Assembly (NCBI GenBank): GCA_016932235.1 | Contig: JAFGDF010000309.1 | Location: forward strand, 1-50,697 | Direction: 5' to 3' | Origin: Deltaproteobacteria bacterium | GTDB lineage: Bacteria; Desulfobacterota; DSM-4660; Desulfatiglandales; HGW-15 | Length of the DNA stretch: 50,697 nucleotides | Part shown: positions 16,176 to 23,397 of the stretch, in pieces | Layout of the letters: the number at the start of each line of letters is the position of its first letter | Position numbering within the stretch: position 1 is the first letter of the stretch | Made by a program: the position numbers and the translations under genes | Notes under the pieces: model-generated | Told to the model about the DNA's origin: nothing | What the model saw: the letters and a program-made list of their open reading frames with translations, nothing else | Database searches by the model: none

Positions 16176-16276
16176 GAAAGATGGGGGATTTTTCAAACGC
16201 GGTGCATTAAATATCGCTATGTTTCTTAATTATCGCATAGCGACTTATATTTCTATGTATCACATTATATCCTGTC

Positions 16277-16299
16277 ATTCTGCGGTTTAACCGCAGAAT
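16277..16299. repeat. REP-type palindrome after trpF
   Basis: ATTCTGCGGTT, one base, then AACCGCAGAAT forms a perfect 11-bp stem, 14 bp beyond the trpF stop. The context TGTCATTC...GAATCCATG is like the widespread 'TGTCATTC-CC-n-GG-GAATCC' intergenic repeats. It may stabilise or end the upstream transcript. Confidence 0.6.
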
Positions 16300-16312
16300 C
16301 CATGTTTCTTTA

Positions 16313-16960
16313 CTAAATGCAACCACAGAACTGTCCTTTAGTATTAATGTTCATCACCAAGTCCATCAGTTTTTTCATAAGCTCAGGATCTTTTTTTCCA
16401 GGGCTTTTTTCAATCCCGCTGTTTACGTCAACAGCGTAAGGCTCAACAAGAGATATGGCCGTTTCAATATTATCCGGACCAAGTCCGCCTGAGAGTATTA
16501 TGGGAATATCAAATTTTTTAGCTTTTAGCGCCAGTTCCCAGTCAAAAGAAATCCCTGTCCCGCCTTCCTTATCTTTTGAATAGGTGTCCAGAAGTATTGC
16601 ACGGCATTTTCCTTTATAGGGTTTTATTGACTCTATGGATGAGTCATCTTTTACCCTGAATGCCTTTATGCACCCTGGCAAAAATTTGCCGCACAGTTCA
16701 GGAGGTTCGTCACCGTGAAGCTGAATATTATCAAGGCAGCAGAAATCAGTGATTCTTTGTATAGTCTTGTAATCCTCGTTGACAAAGACTCCGACACTGC
16801 TGACGAACGGCGGAAGATTTCTTATGATATCTCTGGCTTTTTCAGGGCTGATGCGTCTGGGACTTGCCGCGAATATAAATCCCAGGGCATCAGCACCACA
16901 ACCGACAGCCATGGATGCGTCATCATAATTTGTTATCCCGCATATCTTGACTCTTACCAA
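16313..16960 (-). CDS. trpF: Phosphoribosylanthranilate isomerase
   Basis: A 215-residue TIM-barrel enzyme that performs the Amadori rearrangement of PRA to CdRP. VKICGIT carries the catalytic Cys7 and LLDTYS the catalytic Asp. SGGLGPDN and VDVNSGIE bind phosphate. The start is TTG at 16960, supported by GGAG (16967-16970) six bases upstream. The stretch after FVNED is normal, and the C-terminal tail ending GQFCGCI is slightly longer than usual. The gene lies between trpC and trpB, each time separated by a repeat element. Confidence 0.95.
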   Translation of the reverse strand: MVRVKICGITNYDDASMAVGCGADALGFIFAASPRRISPEKARDIIRNLPPFVSSVGVFVNEDYKTIQRITDFCCLDNIQLHGDEPPELCGKFLPGCIKAFRVKDDSSIESIKPYKGKCRAILLDTYSKDKEGGTGISFDWELALKAKKFDIPIILSGGLGPDNIETAISLVEPYAVDVNSGIEKSPGKKDPELMKKLMDLVMNINTKGQFCGCI

Positions 16961-16979
16961 TCAGGTCTCCTTTAGCGCA

Positions 16980-17199
16980 TAGCGCGTAGGGCACAGGGCA
17001 GAAATAGGTTATCGGTTATTGGGTATTCATTATTCGTTATTTGTTAAACGGGTGATTCGTTTTAGTTCTGTCTGCTATCAGCTGTCAGATATCAGCTATG
17101 AGCCTCTCCCGTCTTCCTAATAACCATTAACTGATAACCAATAACCGTTTTCTGCCTACTCCCTATTCCTTACTCCTTACTCCCTATTACTTGCTCCCC
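16980..17199 (-). repeat. Long heptamer element, copy A (inverted partner of 23376-23625)
   Basis: Read on the minus strand from 17199, the last trpC codons and stop (GGGGAGCAAGTAATAGGGAG, then TAAGGAG units) are followed by GGTTATTGGTTATCAGTTAA, AGCTGAT units, the unique tract AACTAAAACGAATCACCC, and AACAAAT/AACGAAT units. The element at 23376-23590 has the same order and nearly the same sequence in the opposite orientation. This copy has one extra 14-bp step in the AGCTGAT block and lacks 14 bp in the TAAGGAG block, that is, whole pairs of heptamers. Confidence 0.85.
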
Positions 17200-17973
17200 G
17201 CGCCCTGCCTTTACAAGTTCCTCTGCTTTTTTCGCAGGATCACTGCTCTTCATTAAAGCAGAACCGACCAGGACAGCATCGATTCCGATTTTTTTTAATG
17301 GTTCGATGTCAGTTCCGTTTTCAATCCCGCTCTCGCATACCAGTGCCCTGTCACCAGGAATAAGAGGCGCCAGTTTATAGGTTGTGTTGAGATCAACCGT
17401 AAAACTGTTCAGATCACGGTTGTTTATACCTATGATTTCAGCACCGCAATCAACGGCATTTTCGATATCTTCCCTGTCGTGAACCTCAACCAGCTGCGCG
17501 ATTCCCAGTTCTCTGCCTGCTTCAATCAGATCCTTCAGTTGCTGTCTCGAAAGAATACGGGAAATAAGCAGGATCGCGTCGGCGCCATAGACAAAAGATT
17601 CCCTGACCTGAACCTCATCAATAATAAAATCCTTGCGGAGGACAGGAATGTTCAATGATCTTTTCAGTAAAGGAAGGAATGATATCTTTCCCTGAAAGAA
17701 TTTTTCATCCGTAAGAAGAGAAATCGCCGAGGCACCGGCTGACTCATAGCCCTTTGCGATTTCAGAAGGGTCTGTCCATTCCTTTATTATGCCGGCAGAA
17801 GGAGAGGCAAATTTTATTTCCGCAATAAGATTGACCTGGTCAGGAGTCGCAAGGGCCTTTCGAAGATTCCTTATGGGTGGTAGATCAACTTTGTTAAATT
17901 CGATCCCGTCCCGTTTGAGCTTCTTTACCTCATCTTTTTTTACATTGATTATTTCAAGTAGTTTCCGATGCAT
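17170..17973 (-). CDS. trpC: Indole-3-glycerol-phosphate synthase
   Basis: A TIM-barrel enzyme of about 267 residues that cyclises CdRP to indole-3-glycerol phosphate. IAEIKFASPSAG holds the first catalytic Lys/Ser motif, VLRKDFIID the second catalytic Lys, and IGINNRDLNSFTVDL and VCESGIEN complete the active site. The ATG at 17973 (MHRKLLEIINVKKDEV) is preferred: the 20 residues upstream (frame open to 18033) translate a GCAAAGACGCAAAGG-type repeat. The final residues EQVIGSKE are encoded by the heptamer element, whose TAA ends the gene. It is not fused to trpF. Confidence 0.94.
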   Translation of the reverse strand: MHRKLLEIINVKKDEVKKLKRDGIEFNKVDLPPIRNLRKALATPDQVNLIAEIKFASPSAGIIKEWTDPSEIAKGYESAGASAISLLTDEKFFQGKISFLPLLKRSLNIPVLRKDFIIDEVQVRESFVYGADAILLISRILSRQQLKDLIEAGRELGIAQLVEVHDREDIENAVDCGAEIIGINNRDLNSFTVDLNTTYKLAPLIPGDRALVCESGIENGTDIEPLKKIGIDAVLVGSALMKSSDPAKKAEELVKAGRGEQVIGSKE

Positions 17974-17988
17974 TGTGTTTTCTATTTC

Positions 17989-18016
17989 TTCGCGACCTTT
18001 GCGTCTTTGCGGTTGC
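17989..18016 (-). repeat. GCAAAGACGCAAAGG-type short repeat before trpC
   Basis: On the minus strand it reads AACCGCAAAGACGCAAAGG followed by TCGCGAAG, a degenerate 8-9 bp tandem motif common between genes in many bacteria. It precedes the trpC start and makes a spurious N-terminal extension of the frame. Confidence 0.5.
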
Positions 18017-18063
18017 CTTTTAAAAGATTGCATGTCAACATCATATTTGACTGATTCTTACTG

Positions 18064-18094
18064 GGAGCCTGTCGGATAAAGTCCGACAGGCTCC
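18064..18094 (-). repeat. REP hairpin of the CTGTCGGACTTT family, abutting the trpD stop
   Basis: GGAGCCTGTCGGA and its exact complement (13-bp stem, 18064-18076 and 18082-18094) enclose a 5-base loop. On the coding strand of trpD the stop TAG shares its G with the first stem base. There is no T tract, so it is more likely an RNA-stabilising or attenuating hairpin than a full terminator. Related copies are at 32755, 34461, 38703 and 49162. Confidence 0.75.
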
Positions 18095-19158
18095 TAAGCG
18101 GATTCACATTTCTGAGTAAAGTCCACAAGCTGTTCCAGTTTTTTCATGGCATTTCCTGAGTCAATGGATTCTTCAGCCAGCTTTATTCCTTCTTCTATGG
18201 AACCGCATAAGCCGGCCACCTCAAACGCTGCAGCAGAGTTAAGAAGCACCATGTCTCTTTTCGGCCCTTTTTCACCATTCAGAACATTCCTGACAATAGT
18301 GGCGTTTTCCCTTGCGTCACCTCCCACAATGTCCTTAAGATCAGCCCTTTTGAACCCAAAATCTTCCGGAGTTATCTCAAACGTAACTATCTTTTTGTTC
18401 TTCAGATGTGATACTCGAGTCTGGCTACAGATACTTATCTCATCAAATGTGCCTTCGCCGCATACCACATAGGCCTCTTTTGCTCCGAGTTTCTTTAACA
18501 CGCTGGCTATGGTATCCGTAAGATGATAGTCATATACCCCCAGAACCTGAACGGAAGCTCCTGCCGGGTTGGTAATGGGCCCGAGCAAATTGAAGATGCT
18601 TCTTATTCCGATCTCGCGTCTTGGACCGGCAGCATATTTCATTGCCCCGTGAAAGAGAGGCGCAAACAGGAACCCGATTCCGACTTCATTGACACATCGT
18701 TCAACGTCATAGTGCGAGATATCAAGCCTTACTCCCAGGTTTTCAAGAACATCGGCGCTCCCGCACAAACTGGAAACCGCTCTGTTTCCATGCTTGGCAA
18801 CTTTTGCGCCTCCTCCTGCCGCCACAAATGATGTTGTCGTGCTCACATTGAATGTTTTTGTGCCGTCCCCGCCTGTTCCAACAATATCGAGGATCGTCTC
18901 ATCTTCTATGTTGATATCTTCCCTGTCTATGCTGACGGCTCCTTCTTTCACGAATATCTTTGTCGCTTTTTTTCTCATTATTCTTGCGGCTCCTGTGATT
19001 TCATCCACGGTTTCTCCTTTTAACCGGAGTGCGGTGATAAATGATCCGATCTGGGCGTCAGTCGCCTCGCCGCTCATGATTTCGTCCATGGCTGTTTCCA
19101 TCTCGGTTTCAGAGAGGTCCTGACCTCTCACAATTTTTGAAATTAATTCTTTTATCAT
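18094..19158 (-). CDS. trpD: Anthranilate phosphoribosyltransferase
   Basis: A 354-residue enzyme that joins anthranilate and PRPP. GTGGDG at 94-99 and KHGNRAVSS at 122-130 are the PRPP and anthranilate motifs. [20 protein letters not shown] and [11 protein letters not shown] are the other family blocks. It is a stand-alone TrpD, not fused to TrpG. It lies 4 bp after trpG, and its stop codon runs into a REP hairpin that separates it from trpC. The N-terminal helical domain is complete. Confidence 0.96.
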   Translation of the reverse strand: MIKELISKIVRGQDLSETEMETAMDEIMSGEATDAQIGSFITALRLKGETVDEITGAARIMRKKATKIFVKEGAVSIDREDINIEDETILDIVGTGGDGTKTFNVSTTTSFVAAGGGAKVAKHGNRAVSSLCGSADVLENLGVRLDISHYDVERCVNEVGIGFLFAPLFHGAMKYAAGPRREIGIRSIFNLLGPITNPAGASVQVLGVYDYHLTDTIASVLKKLGAKEAYVVCGEGTFDEISICSQTRVSHLKNKKIVTFEITPEDFGFKRADLKDIVGGDARENATIVRNVLNGEKGPKRDMVLLNSAAAFEVAGLCGSIEEGIKLAEESIDSGNAMKKLEQLVDFTQKCESA

Positions 19159-19162
19159 GATC

Positions 19163-19729
19163 TTATTCTCCTGATATAAAATTGCGCAGGAGTTCGGCCC
19201 CTGCCTCAGTTAATATTGATTCGGGGTGGAATTGGACGCCCTCAACAGGATAGCTCCGATGCCTCAGCCCCATAATCTCGTCGTCTTCAGTCCAGGCAGT
19301 AATCTCAAGACAACCTGGGAGTGTTTTCTTTTCAACGGCCAATGAATGGTATCGAACCGCCTCAAAGGGCGATGATATCCGCCTGAAAATACTCCGTCCG
19401 TTGTGGCTGATTGATGACGTTTTACCATGCATTATCTTTTTTGCGCTGATAATCTTTCCACCGAATGCCTCGGCAACAGCCTGATGTCCAAGACATACTC
19501 CAAGGATTGGTGTCTCAGGTCCGAGATCTTTTATCACTTCAACTGAAATGCCGGCATCCGCGGGAACTCCTGGTCCCGGTGATATTACAATCCCATCGGG
19601 TTTAAGGATATTTATTTGCGGAATATCGATCTTATTATTTCTGAATACTTTCACTTCATGCCCCATCTGCTCAATCATCTGGGCCAGGTTATAAGTAAAG
19701 GAGTCATAGTTATCTATGATCAGGATCAT
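19163..19729 (-). CDS. trpG: Anthranilate synthase component II (glutamine amidotransferase)
   Basis: A 188-residue class I amidotransferase that supplies ammonia to TrpE. The nucleophile is Cys79 in GVCLGHQ, with His168 and Glu170 in [18 protein letters not shown] opens the protein as in TrpG/PabA. The gene starts 20 bp inside the trpE end, implying coupled translation and equal amounts of the two subunits. It might also serve PabB in folate synthesis, as in Bacillus; no pabB is in the window. Confidence 0.95.
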   Translation of the reverse strand: MILIIDNYDSFTYNLAQMIEQMGHEVKVFRNNKIDIPQINILKPDGIVISPGPGVPADAGISVEVIKDLGPETPILGVCLGHQAVAEAFGGKIISAKKIMHGKTSSISHNGRSIFRRISSPFEAVRYHSLAVEKKTLPGCLEITAWTEDDEIMGLRHRSYPVEGVQFHPESILTEAGAELLRNFISGE

Positions 19730-21200
19730 TTTCTGTCACCTTCTCAATGGTTTTAAACAGGGCCCCCGCCTTTCTGAGAGTCTCCTCATGTTCCTTTTCC
19801 GGAGAAGAATCATAAACGATTCCAGCCCCGACCTGGATTGAAAGCCTGTTCCTTATTATTGAAATGGTCCGGATAGTTATGCAAAAATCCATGTTGCCGT
19901 TAAACCCGAAATATCCGACAGCGCCGGCATAAGGACCTCTTGGTGAGGGTTCCAATTCGCTGATTATCTCCATAGCACGAATCTTAGGAGCGCCTGAGAC
20001 TGTTCCGGCCGGAAAAGCGGACATGAAAAGGTCGAAACAATCGTTGTCCTTTCTGAGGATTCCTTCCACCCTGGAGACTATGTGCATAACATGAGAGTAA
20101 CGTTCTATCTCCATAAGTCTGGGGACTTTCACAGAGCCTGGTTCGGCGACCCTGCCGACGTCATTCCGGCCCAGGTCAACAAGCATAATATGTTCGGCGC
20201 GTTCCTTTGGATCTTCAATTAATTCCTTCTCGAGAGATTGATCTTCTTCAGTTGTGGCGCCCCTTTGCCTTGTTCCTGCTATAGGTCTCAGTTCTATCTT
20301 TCGGTCGGTCAACCGGACAAGGATTTCAGGAGATGCCCCTATAAGTTTTACATCATCAAAATTCAGATAAAACATATAGGGCGAAGGATTAACACTCCTG
20401 AGGTTCCGATAAAGGGAAAAGACATCACCTTCCGCTTTTGCGGAGAATTGCTGTGATAGAACCACCTGTATCACATCTCCTGATGTGATATACTCCCTGG
20501 CCTTTTCAACAGCCTTTTTAAAGTCCTCTTTGCGGAAGTTGCACTCCATCGGAGTCAGTAAAAGTTTATTACTGTCCATGTCTGTATTTAGGGGCTGTTT
20601 TAGCTCTCTGATCGTTTCATCTATTTCCTTGCAGGCCGTGTCATAGCCTGATCTGATGTCTCCTCCGGCTTCAGGGCGGGCGAATGCGACTATCCTGATC
20701 ATATGGCTGTAATGGTCAAAAATAATCATACGGCGACATACAGTGAAGATTGTCTCAGGCAGTTCCCGGTCTTCGGGGATTATTCCCGGAAGATGCTCCC
20801 ATTTTCTAATGATGTCATAATTGATATAGCCCACAAAACCTCCCTGGAACGGCGGTAGATCTTTCAGGGTCACCGGCTTGAAAGCTGAATTTAATTCCCT
20901 CAGTTTCAGCAGAGGATTTTCAATACCCTTTATTGTCTCTTTCTTATCCCCTTCCCGTACTAGTATTTCTCCATCGCGGGATGACACAATCAGAAAAGGT
21001 TTATAGCCTATGAAGCTGTAACGGCCCCAATGCTTGCCGCCGTCCGCGCTCTCAAGCAGAAATGAATAGCCTTTATCCTTTATCTTCAGATAAGCGGAGA
21101 CAGGAGTCTCGGTATCGGCGAGCAATTCAGTGTATACCGGTATAAGGTTTCCTTGTTCACACATCTCCTTAAATTCGGAAAATGAAGGTTTTATTGTCAA
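19710..21200 (-). CDS. trpE: Anthranilate synthase component I
   Basis: A 496-residue chorismate-utilising enzyme that makes anthranilate with TrpG. The LLES motif at 48-51 (YSFLLESADGG) is the tryptophan feedback site, and its presence indicates an inhibitable enzyme. RPIAGTRQRGATTEED, HIMLVDLGRNDVGRV and GAGIVYDSSPEKE are the catalytic and Mg-binding blocks. It is the first structural gene after the trpL attenuator. GGGAGAAAG lies before the ATG. Confidence 0.96.
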   Translation of the reverse strand: MTIKPSFSEFKEMCEQGNLIPVYTELLADTETPVSAYLKIKDKGYSFLLESADGGKHWGRYSFIGYKPFLIVSSRDGEILVREGDKKETIKGIENPLLKLRELNSAFKPVTLKDLPPFQGGFVGYINYDIIRKWEHLPGIIPEDRELPETIFTVCRRMIIFDHYSHMIRIVAFARPEAGGDIRSGYDTACKEIDETIRELKQPLNTDMDSNKLLLTPMECNFRKEDFKKAVEKAREYITSGDVIQVVLSQQFSAKAEGDVFSLYRNLRSVNPSPYMFYLNFDDVKLIGASPEILVRLTDRKIELRPIAGTRQRGATTEEDQSLEKELIEDPKERAEHIMLVDLGRNDVGRVAEPGSVKVPRLMEIERYSHVMHIVSRVEGILRKDNDCFDLFMSAFPAGTVSGAPKIRAMEIISELEPSPRGPYAGAVGYFGFNGNMDFCITIRTISIIRNRLSIQVGAGIVYDSSPEKEHEETLRKAGALFKTIEKVTENDPDHR

Positions 21201-21214
21201 TATACTTTCTCCCT

Positions 21215-21247
21215 AAAAAAAGCCCCGGAATTCTACGATCCCGGGGC
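21215..21247 (-). terminator. Distal intrinsic terminator of the trp attenuator (hairpin C)
   Basis: On the minus strand GCCCCGGGA (21239-21247) pairs with TTCCGGGGC (21222-21230) over 9 bp, with one G-T pair, and is followed by seven T residues (21215-21221). It ends 15 bp before trpE. Its 5' arm can instead pair with the 3' arm of hairpin B. Confidence 0.85.
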
Positions 21248-21255
21248 CTGAGTGG

Positions 21256-21297
21256 AAAAATAAAACCGCGGGACACTTTTGAGATGACCCACGGTTT
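21256..21297 (-). terminator. Proximal terminator-like hairpin of the trp attenuator (hairpin B)
   Basis: On the minus strand AAACCGTGGG (21288-21297) pairs with CCCGCGGTTT (21263-21272) over 10 bp, with one T-G pair, and is followed by TTTTATTTTT. The GGG of its 5' arm is shared with the antiterminator arm at 21281-21290. Confidence 0.7.
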
Positions 21298-21355
21298 GTC
21301 GTTTTATATGTTATATAGGATTCGGACGGGCTCACCTCAATCTAGCAGTTGAGCC
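21281..21355 (-). promoter_or_regulatory. trp pause hairpin and alternative antiterminator pairing
   Basis: On the minus strand segment 1, GGCTCA (21350-21355), directly follows the Trp codons and pairs with TGAGCC in segment 2. Segment 2, GAGGTGAGCCC (21328-21338), can instead pair with segment 3, GGGTCATCTC (21281-21290): ten base pairs with one bulged G. Segment 3 overlaps hairpin B by three bases. This is the 1:2 versus 2:3 choice expected for ribosome-mediated attenuation. Confidence 0.7.
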
Positions 21356-21407
21356 ACCACCATGCATATATTGTATTGATTTTTTTATCCTTAAGTTTTT
21401 TATTCAT
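21342..21407 (-). CDS. trpL: trp operon leader peptide
   Basis: A 21-codon ORF ending INTIYAWWWLNC-stop, with three consecutive TGG codons at 21354-21362. AGGAT lies about 9 bp upstream of the ATG. It precedes alternative hairpins and two terminator-like structures before trpE. A ribosome slowed at the Trp codons when charged tRNA-Trp is scarce would free segment 2 and allow transcription to proceed. The peptide itself needs no function. It is too short for routine gene callers. Confidence 0.9.
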   Translation of the reverse strand: MNKKLKDKKINTIYAWWWLNC

Positions 21408-21415
21408 GAGATGAT

Positions 21416-21457
21416 ATCCTACAGAGAGTCATTAATGATGTCAAGAAAAATCTGCAA
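21416..21457 (-). promoter_or_regulatory. trp operon promoter region
   Basis: Two overlapping minus-strand options exist. TTGACA (21439-21444) with TAGGAT (21416-21421), spacer 17, would place the transcript start almost at the trpL ATG. TTGCAG (21452-21457) with TAATGA (21429-21434), spacer 17, leaves room for the AGGAT ribosome binding site and fits better. GTCAAGA/TCTTGAC (21440-21446, 21464-21470) is an inverted repeat covering the divergent -35 sites. Confidence 0.55.
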
Positions 21458-21465
21458 GAAAAGTC

Positions 21466-21494
21466 TTGACAAAGGATAATTAATAATTTAAAAG
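21466..21494 (+). promoter_or_regulatory. Candidate promoter of the aromatic (aro) operon
   Basis: TTGACA at 21466-21471 is followed 17 bp later by TAAAAG (21489-21494), a weak -10. The expected transcript start near 21501 lies just before the AGGAAGG of the leader peptide. The -35 is back-to-back with a TTGACA on the other strand. Confidence 0.5.
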
Positions 21495-21524
21495 AAACTA
21501 AAAATCCAGGAAGGATTATTAATT

Positions 21525-21596
21525 ATGTTCAATTATCAATCAGGGCAGAACTTTTCTTTTTATTATTTTTGGGGGAGAAGTCTGCTCATGGATTGA
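21525..21596 (+). CDS. Aromatic-amino-acid leader peptide of the aro operon
   Basis: A 23-codon ORF that starts MFNYQSGQNFSFYYFW and ends GRSLLMD-stop, preceded by AGGAAGG (21508-21514). The run Phe-Ser-Phe-Tyr-Tyr-Phe-Trp (21552-21572) puts codons for all three aromatic amino acids together, the mark of an attenuator leader. It is followed by an antiterminator pairing and an intrinsic terminator, then aroK. Scarcity of charged Phe, Tyr or Trp tRNA would stall the ribosome. E. coli PheL is all-Phe, so this mixed leader is unusual, and it suits an operon that makes the shared precursors. Confidence 0.85.
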   Translation: MFNYQSGQNFSFYYFWGRSLLMD

Positions 21597-21629
21597 TTGA
21601 TATATTTAGTTATCAAAAGCCGTGGGCAG
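21582..21629 (+). promoter_or_regulatory. Antiterminator pairing of the aro attenuator
   Basis: CTGCTCATGG (21582-21591) can pair with CCGTGGGCAG (21620-21629) in ten continuous pairs, two of them G-T. The second arm overlaps the 5' arm of the terminator (21615-21625), so the two structures exclude each other. The first arm covers the last leader codons: a ribosome reaching the stop would cover it and let the terminator form, while one stalled early in the Phe/Tyr codons would leave it free. Confidence 0.75.
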
Positions 21630-21653
21630 TAAAAAGTCCACGGCTTTTTTTTT
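21615..21653 (+). terminator. Attenuator terminator of the aro operon
   Basis: AAAAGCCGTGG (21615-21625) and CCACGGCTTTT (21638-21648) form a perfect 11-bp stem with a 12-base loop, followed by a run of T to 21653. It lies 70 bp before aroK and 19 bp after the leader peptide stop codon. Confidence 0.9.
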
Positions 21654-21722
21654 GCGCGTTTGGCAGGGCGCACCCATTAGATATTTCCTTAGGGATAAAT
21701 TAACAACGGTTTAATAGAAAAT

Positions 21723-22256
21723 ATGAATATTGTCATCGTTGGATACAGGTGCACAGGAAAGAGCAGCGTTGGAAAGATCCTGGCAGATACATTGGCCTGG
21801 GATTTTGTTGATACTGACTGTTTGATTAGTCTCCGGGAGAAGGCAGATATTCATGAAATCATATCGGCAAAAGGCTGGAAGTATTTCAGGTATCAGGAAA
21901 GGAATGTGGTCCATGAATTATCCGAAAAGGATAAGCTGGTCATCGCCACCGGTGGAGGAGTCGTTAACTACGATTCCAACGTCAATAGCCTGAAGAAAAA
22001 TGGTTTTGTGGTGTGGCTCAAGGCGGATTCCGATATTATCAGGTCAAGAATGGAGAATGATATTCAAACATCAAGCATGCGACCGTCTCTTACTGGAGGG
22101 AATCTGTTCGACGAGATCCAAGAGATGCTGAAAAAGAGAACGCCGTATTACAAAAAGGCCGCGGATATCGAGGTGGATACCGGTGCCATGTCTCCATTTG
22201 AGATCACAAATCATATCATAGGTGAATATTCGGCGCGATATCCTGATTTGCGTTGA
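21723..22256 (+). CDS. aroK: Shikimate kinase
   Basis: A 177-residue P-loop kinase that phosphorylates shikimate. GYRCTGKSS at 7-15 is the Walker A motif, DTDCLI holds the Mg and shikimate Asp, and ATGGGVV is the shikimate-binding glycine motif. LTGG near residue 125 is in the lid. It is the first structural gene of the aro operon, right after the attenuator terminator. No strong ribosome binding site is seen before the ATG. Confidence 0.94.
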   Translation: MNIVIVGYRCTGKSSVGKILADTLAWDFVDTDCLISLREKADIHEIISAKGWKYFRYQERNVVHELSEKDKLVIATGGGVVNYDSNVNSLKKNGFVVWLKADSDIIRSRMENDIQTSSMRPSLTGGNLFDEIQEMLKKRTPYYKKAADIEVDTGAMSPFEITNHIIGEYSARYPDLR

Positions 22257-22317
22257 TCCATGAACCAATGGCCCCGTGGCTGATAGGGCATGGAAAAGAA
22301 GGATTGAGGAGGAGAAC

Positions 22318-23397
22318 ATGGCTGGAAATACATTCGGAACATTATTCAGGGTGACAACCTTTGGTGAGTCGCATGGAAGCGGCATAGGCGCCGTTATTGA
22401 CGGATGTCCGTCCGGCATAAACCTGGTGCCGGATGATTTTGAAAAGGAAATGGCCCGAAGAAAGCCGGGGCGCAGTTCTTATGATACTCCCCGAAGGGAG
22501 GATGACATGGTTGAGATATTATCCGGTATATTCGAAGGAAAAACAACCGGGGCGCCGATTGCATTATTTATCCGGAATAATGATATCAAGAGCAGGCCCT
22601 ATGGCGTAATTAAAAGCCTGTTTAGACCCGGTCATGGAGATTATGCCTATTTTAAGAAATACGGACATTTTGATTTCAGGGGGGCAGGCAGGTATTCAGC
22701 CAGGGAGACGGCCGCCAGGGTCGCAGCAGGGGTTGTTGCAGGATCAGTAATTCAAGAGGAGGGAATATCAGTAAGGGCTTATACAATGGAACTGGGTGGA
22801 GTGAGGGCGACACGTTATGATACTTCTCATATTGATGAGAGCCCTTTTTACTGCCCTGATCCGGATGCGACAAGACAGATTGAAAAACGGCTCGCTGATG
22901 TAAGGGAACAAGGTGATTCTCTTGGAGGTATCGTGGAAATCAAGGTCAATAATTGTCCTGCCGGACTGGGAGAGCCTGTATTTGACAAACTTGATGCGGA
23001 CCTGGCAAAGGCGGTCATGTCGATAGGCGCCGTTAAAGGAGTTGAGATAGGTGCCGGGTTTGAGGCCGCGAGACTAAAAGGATCGGAGAATAACGATCCC
23101 ATTATCCCCGGTGGTTTTCGGACCAACAGGGCCGGCGGTATCCTGGGAGGAATATCCAATGGCGATGAGATTATTATCAGAGCGGCGATCAAACCCATTC
23201 CATCCATTAGAAAGGAACAGGAGACAATTGACAGGGATGGAAAACCCGCCACTATCAGGATGGAAGGAAGATATGATATTTCGGCTATTCCACGCATCGT
23301 ACCTGTGCTTGAAGCCATGGTAAAGATAGTTCTTGCCGATCACTATCTGAGGTTTAAGGCCTTCAGCAGGGAGGGGGGAGCAAGTAATAGGGAATAA
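22318..23397 (+). CDS. aroC: Chorismate synthase
   Basis: A 359-residue FMN-dependent enzyme that forms chorismate from EPSP. GNTFGTLFRVTTFGESHGSG, RRPG-like ARRKPGRSSYDTPRRE and FRPGHGDYAY are the conserved blocks, with RFSARET-like RYSARETAARVAAG. The start at 22318 follows GGAGGAG; the frame is open from 22276. The last residues (GGASNRE) and the stop are encoded by the leading heptamers of the repeat at 23376, like the end of trpC. Confidence 0.95.
   Translation: MAGNTFGTLFRVTTFGESHGSGIGAVIDGCPSGINLVPDDFEKEMARRKPGRSSYDTPRREDDMVEILSGIFEGKTTGAPIALFIRNNDIKSRPYGVIKSLFRPGHGDYAYFKKYGHFDFRGAGRYSARETAARVAAGVVAGSVIQEEGISVRAYTMELGGVRATRYDTSHIDESPFYCPDPDATRQIEKRLADVREQGDSLGGIVEIKVNNCPAGLGEPVFDKLDADLAKAVMSIGAVKGVEIGAGFEAARLKGSENNDPIIPGGFRTNRAGGILGGISNGDEIIIRAAIKPIPSIRKEQETIDRDGKPATIRMEGRYDISAIPRIVPVLEAMVKIVLADHYLRFKAFSREGGASNRE

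Noticed and set aside
17974..18033. 20-residue N-terminal extension of TrpC
   Set aside because: It is translated from a GCAAAGACG-type intergenic repeat, and TrpC homologues begin near the internal ATG.
22848..23318. 156-codon minus-strand frame inside aroC
   Set aside because: It is a shadow of a strongly conserved chorismate synthase gene, with no independent evidence.
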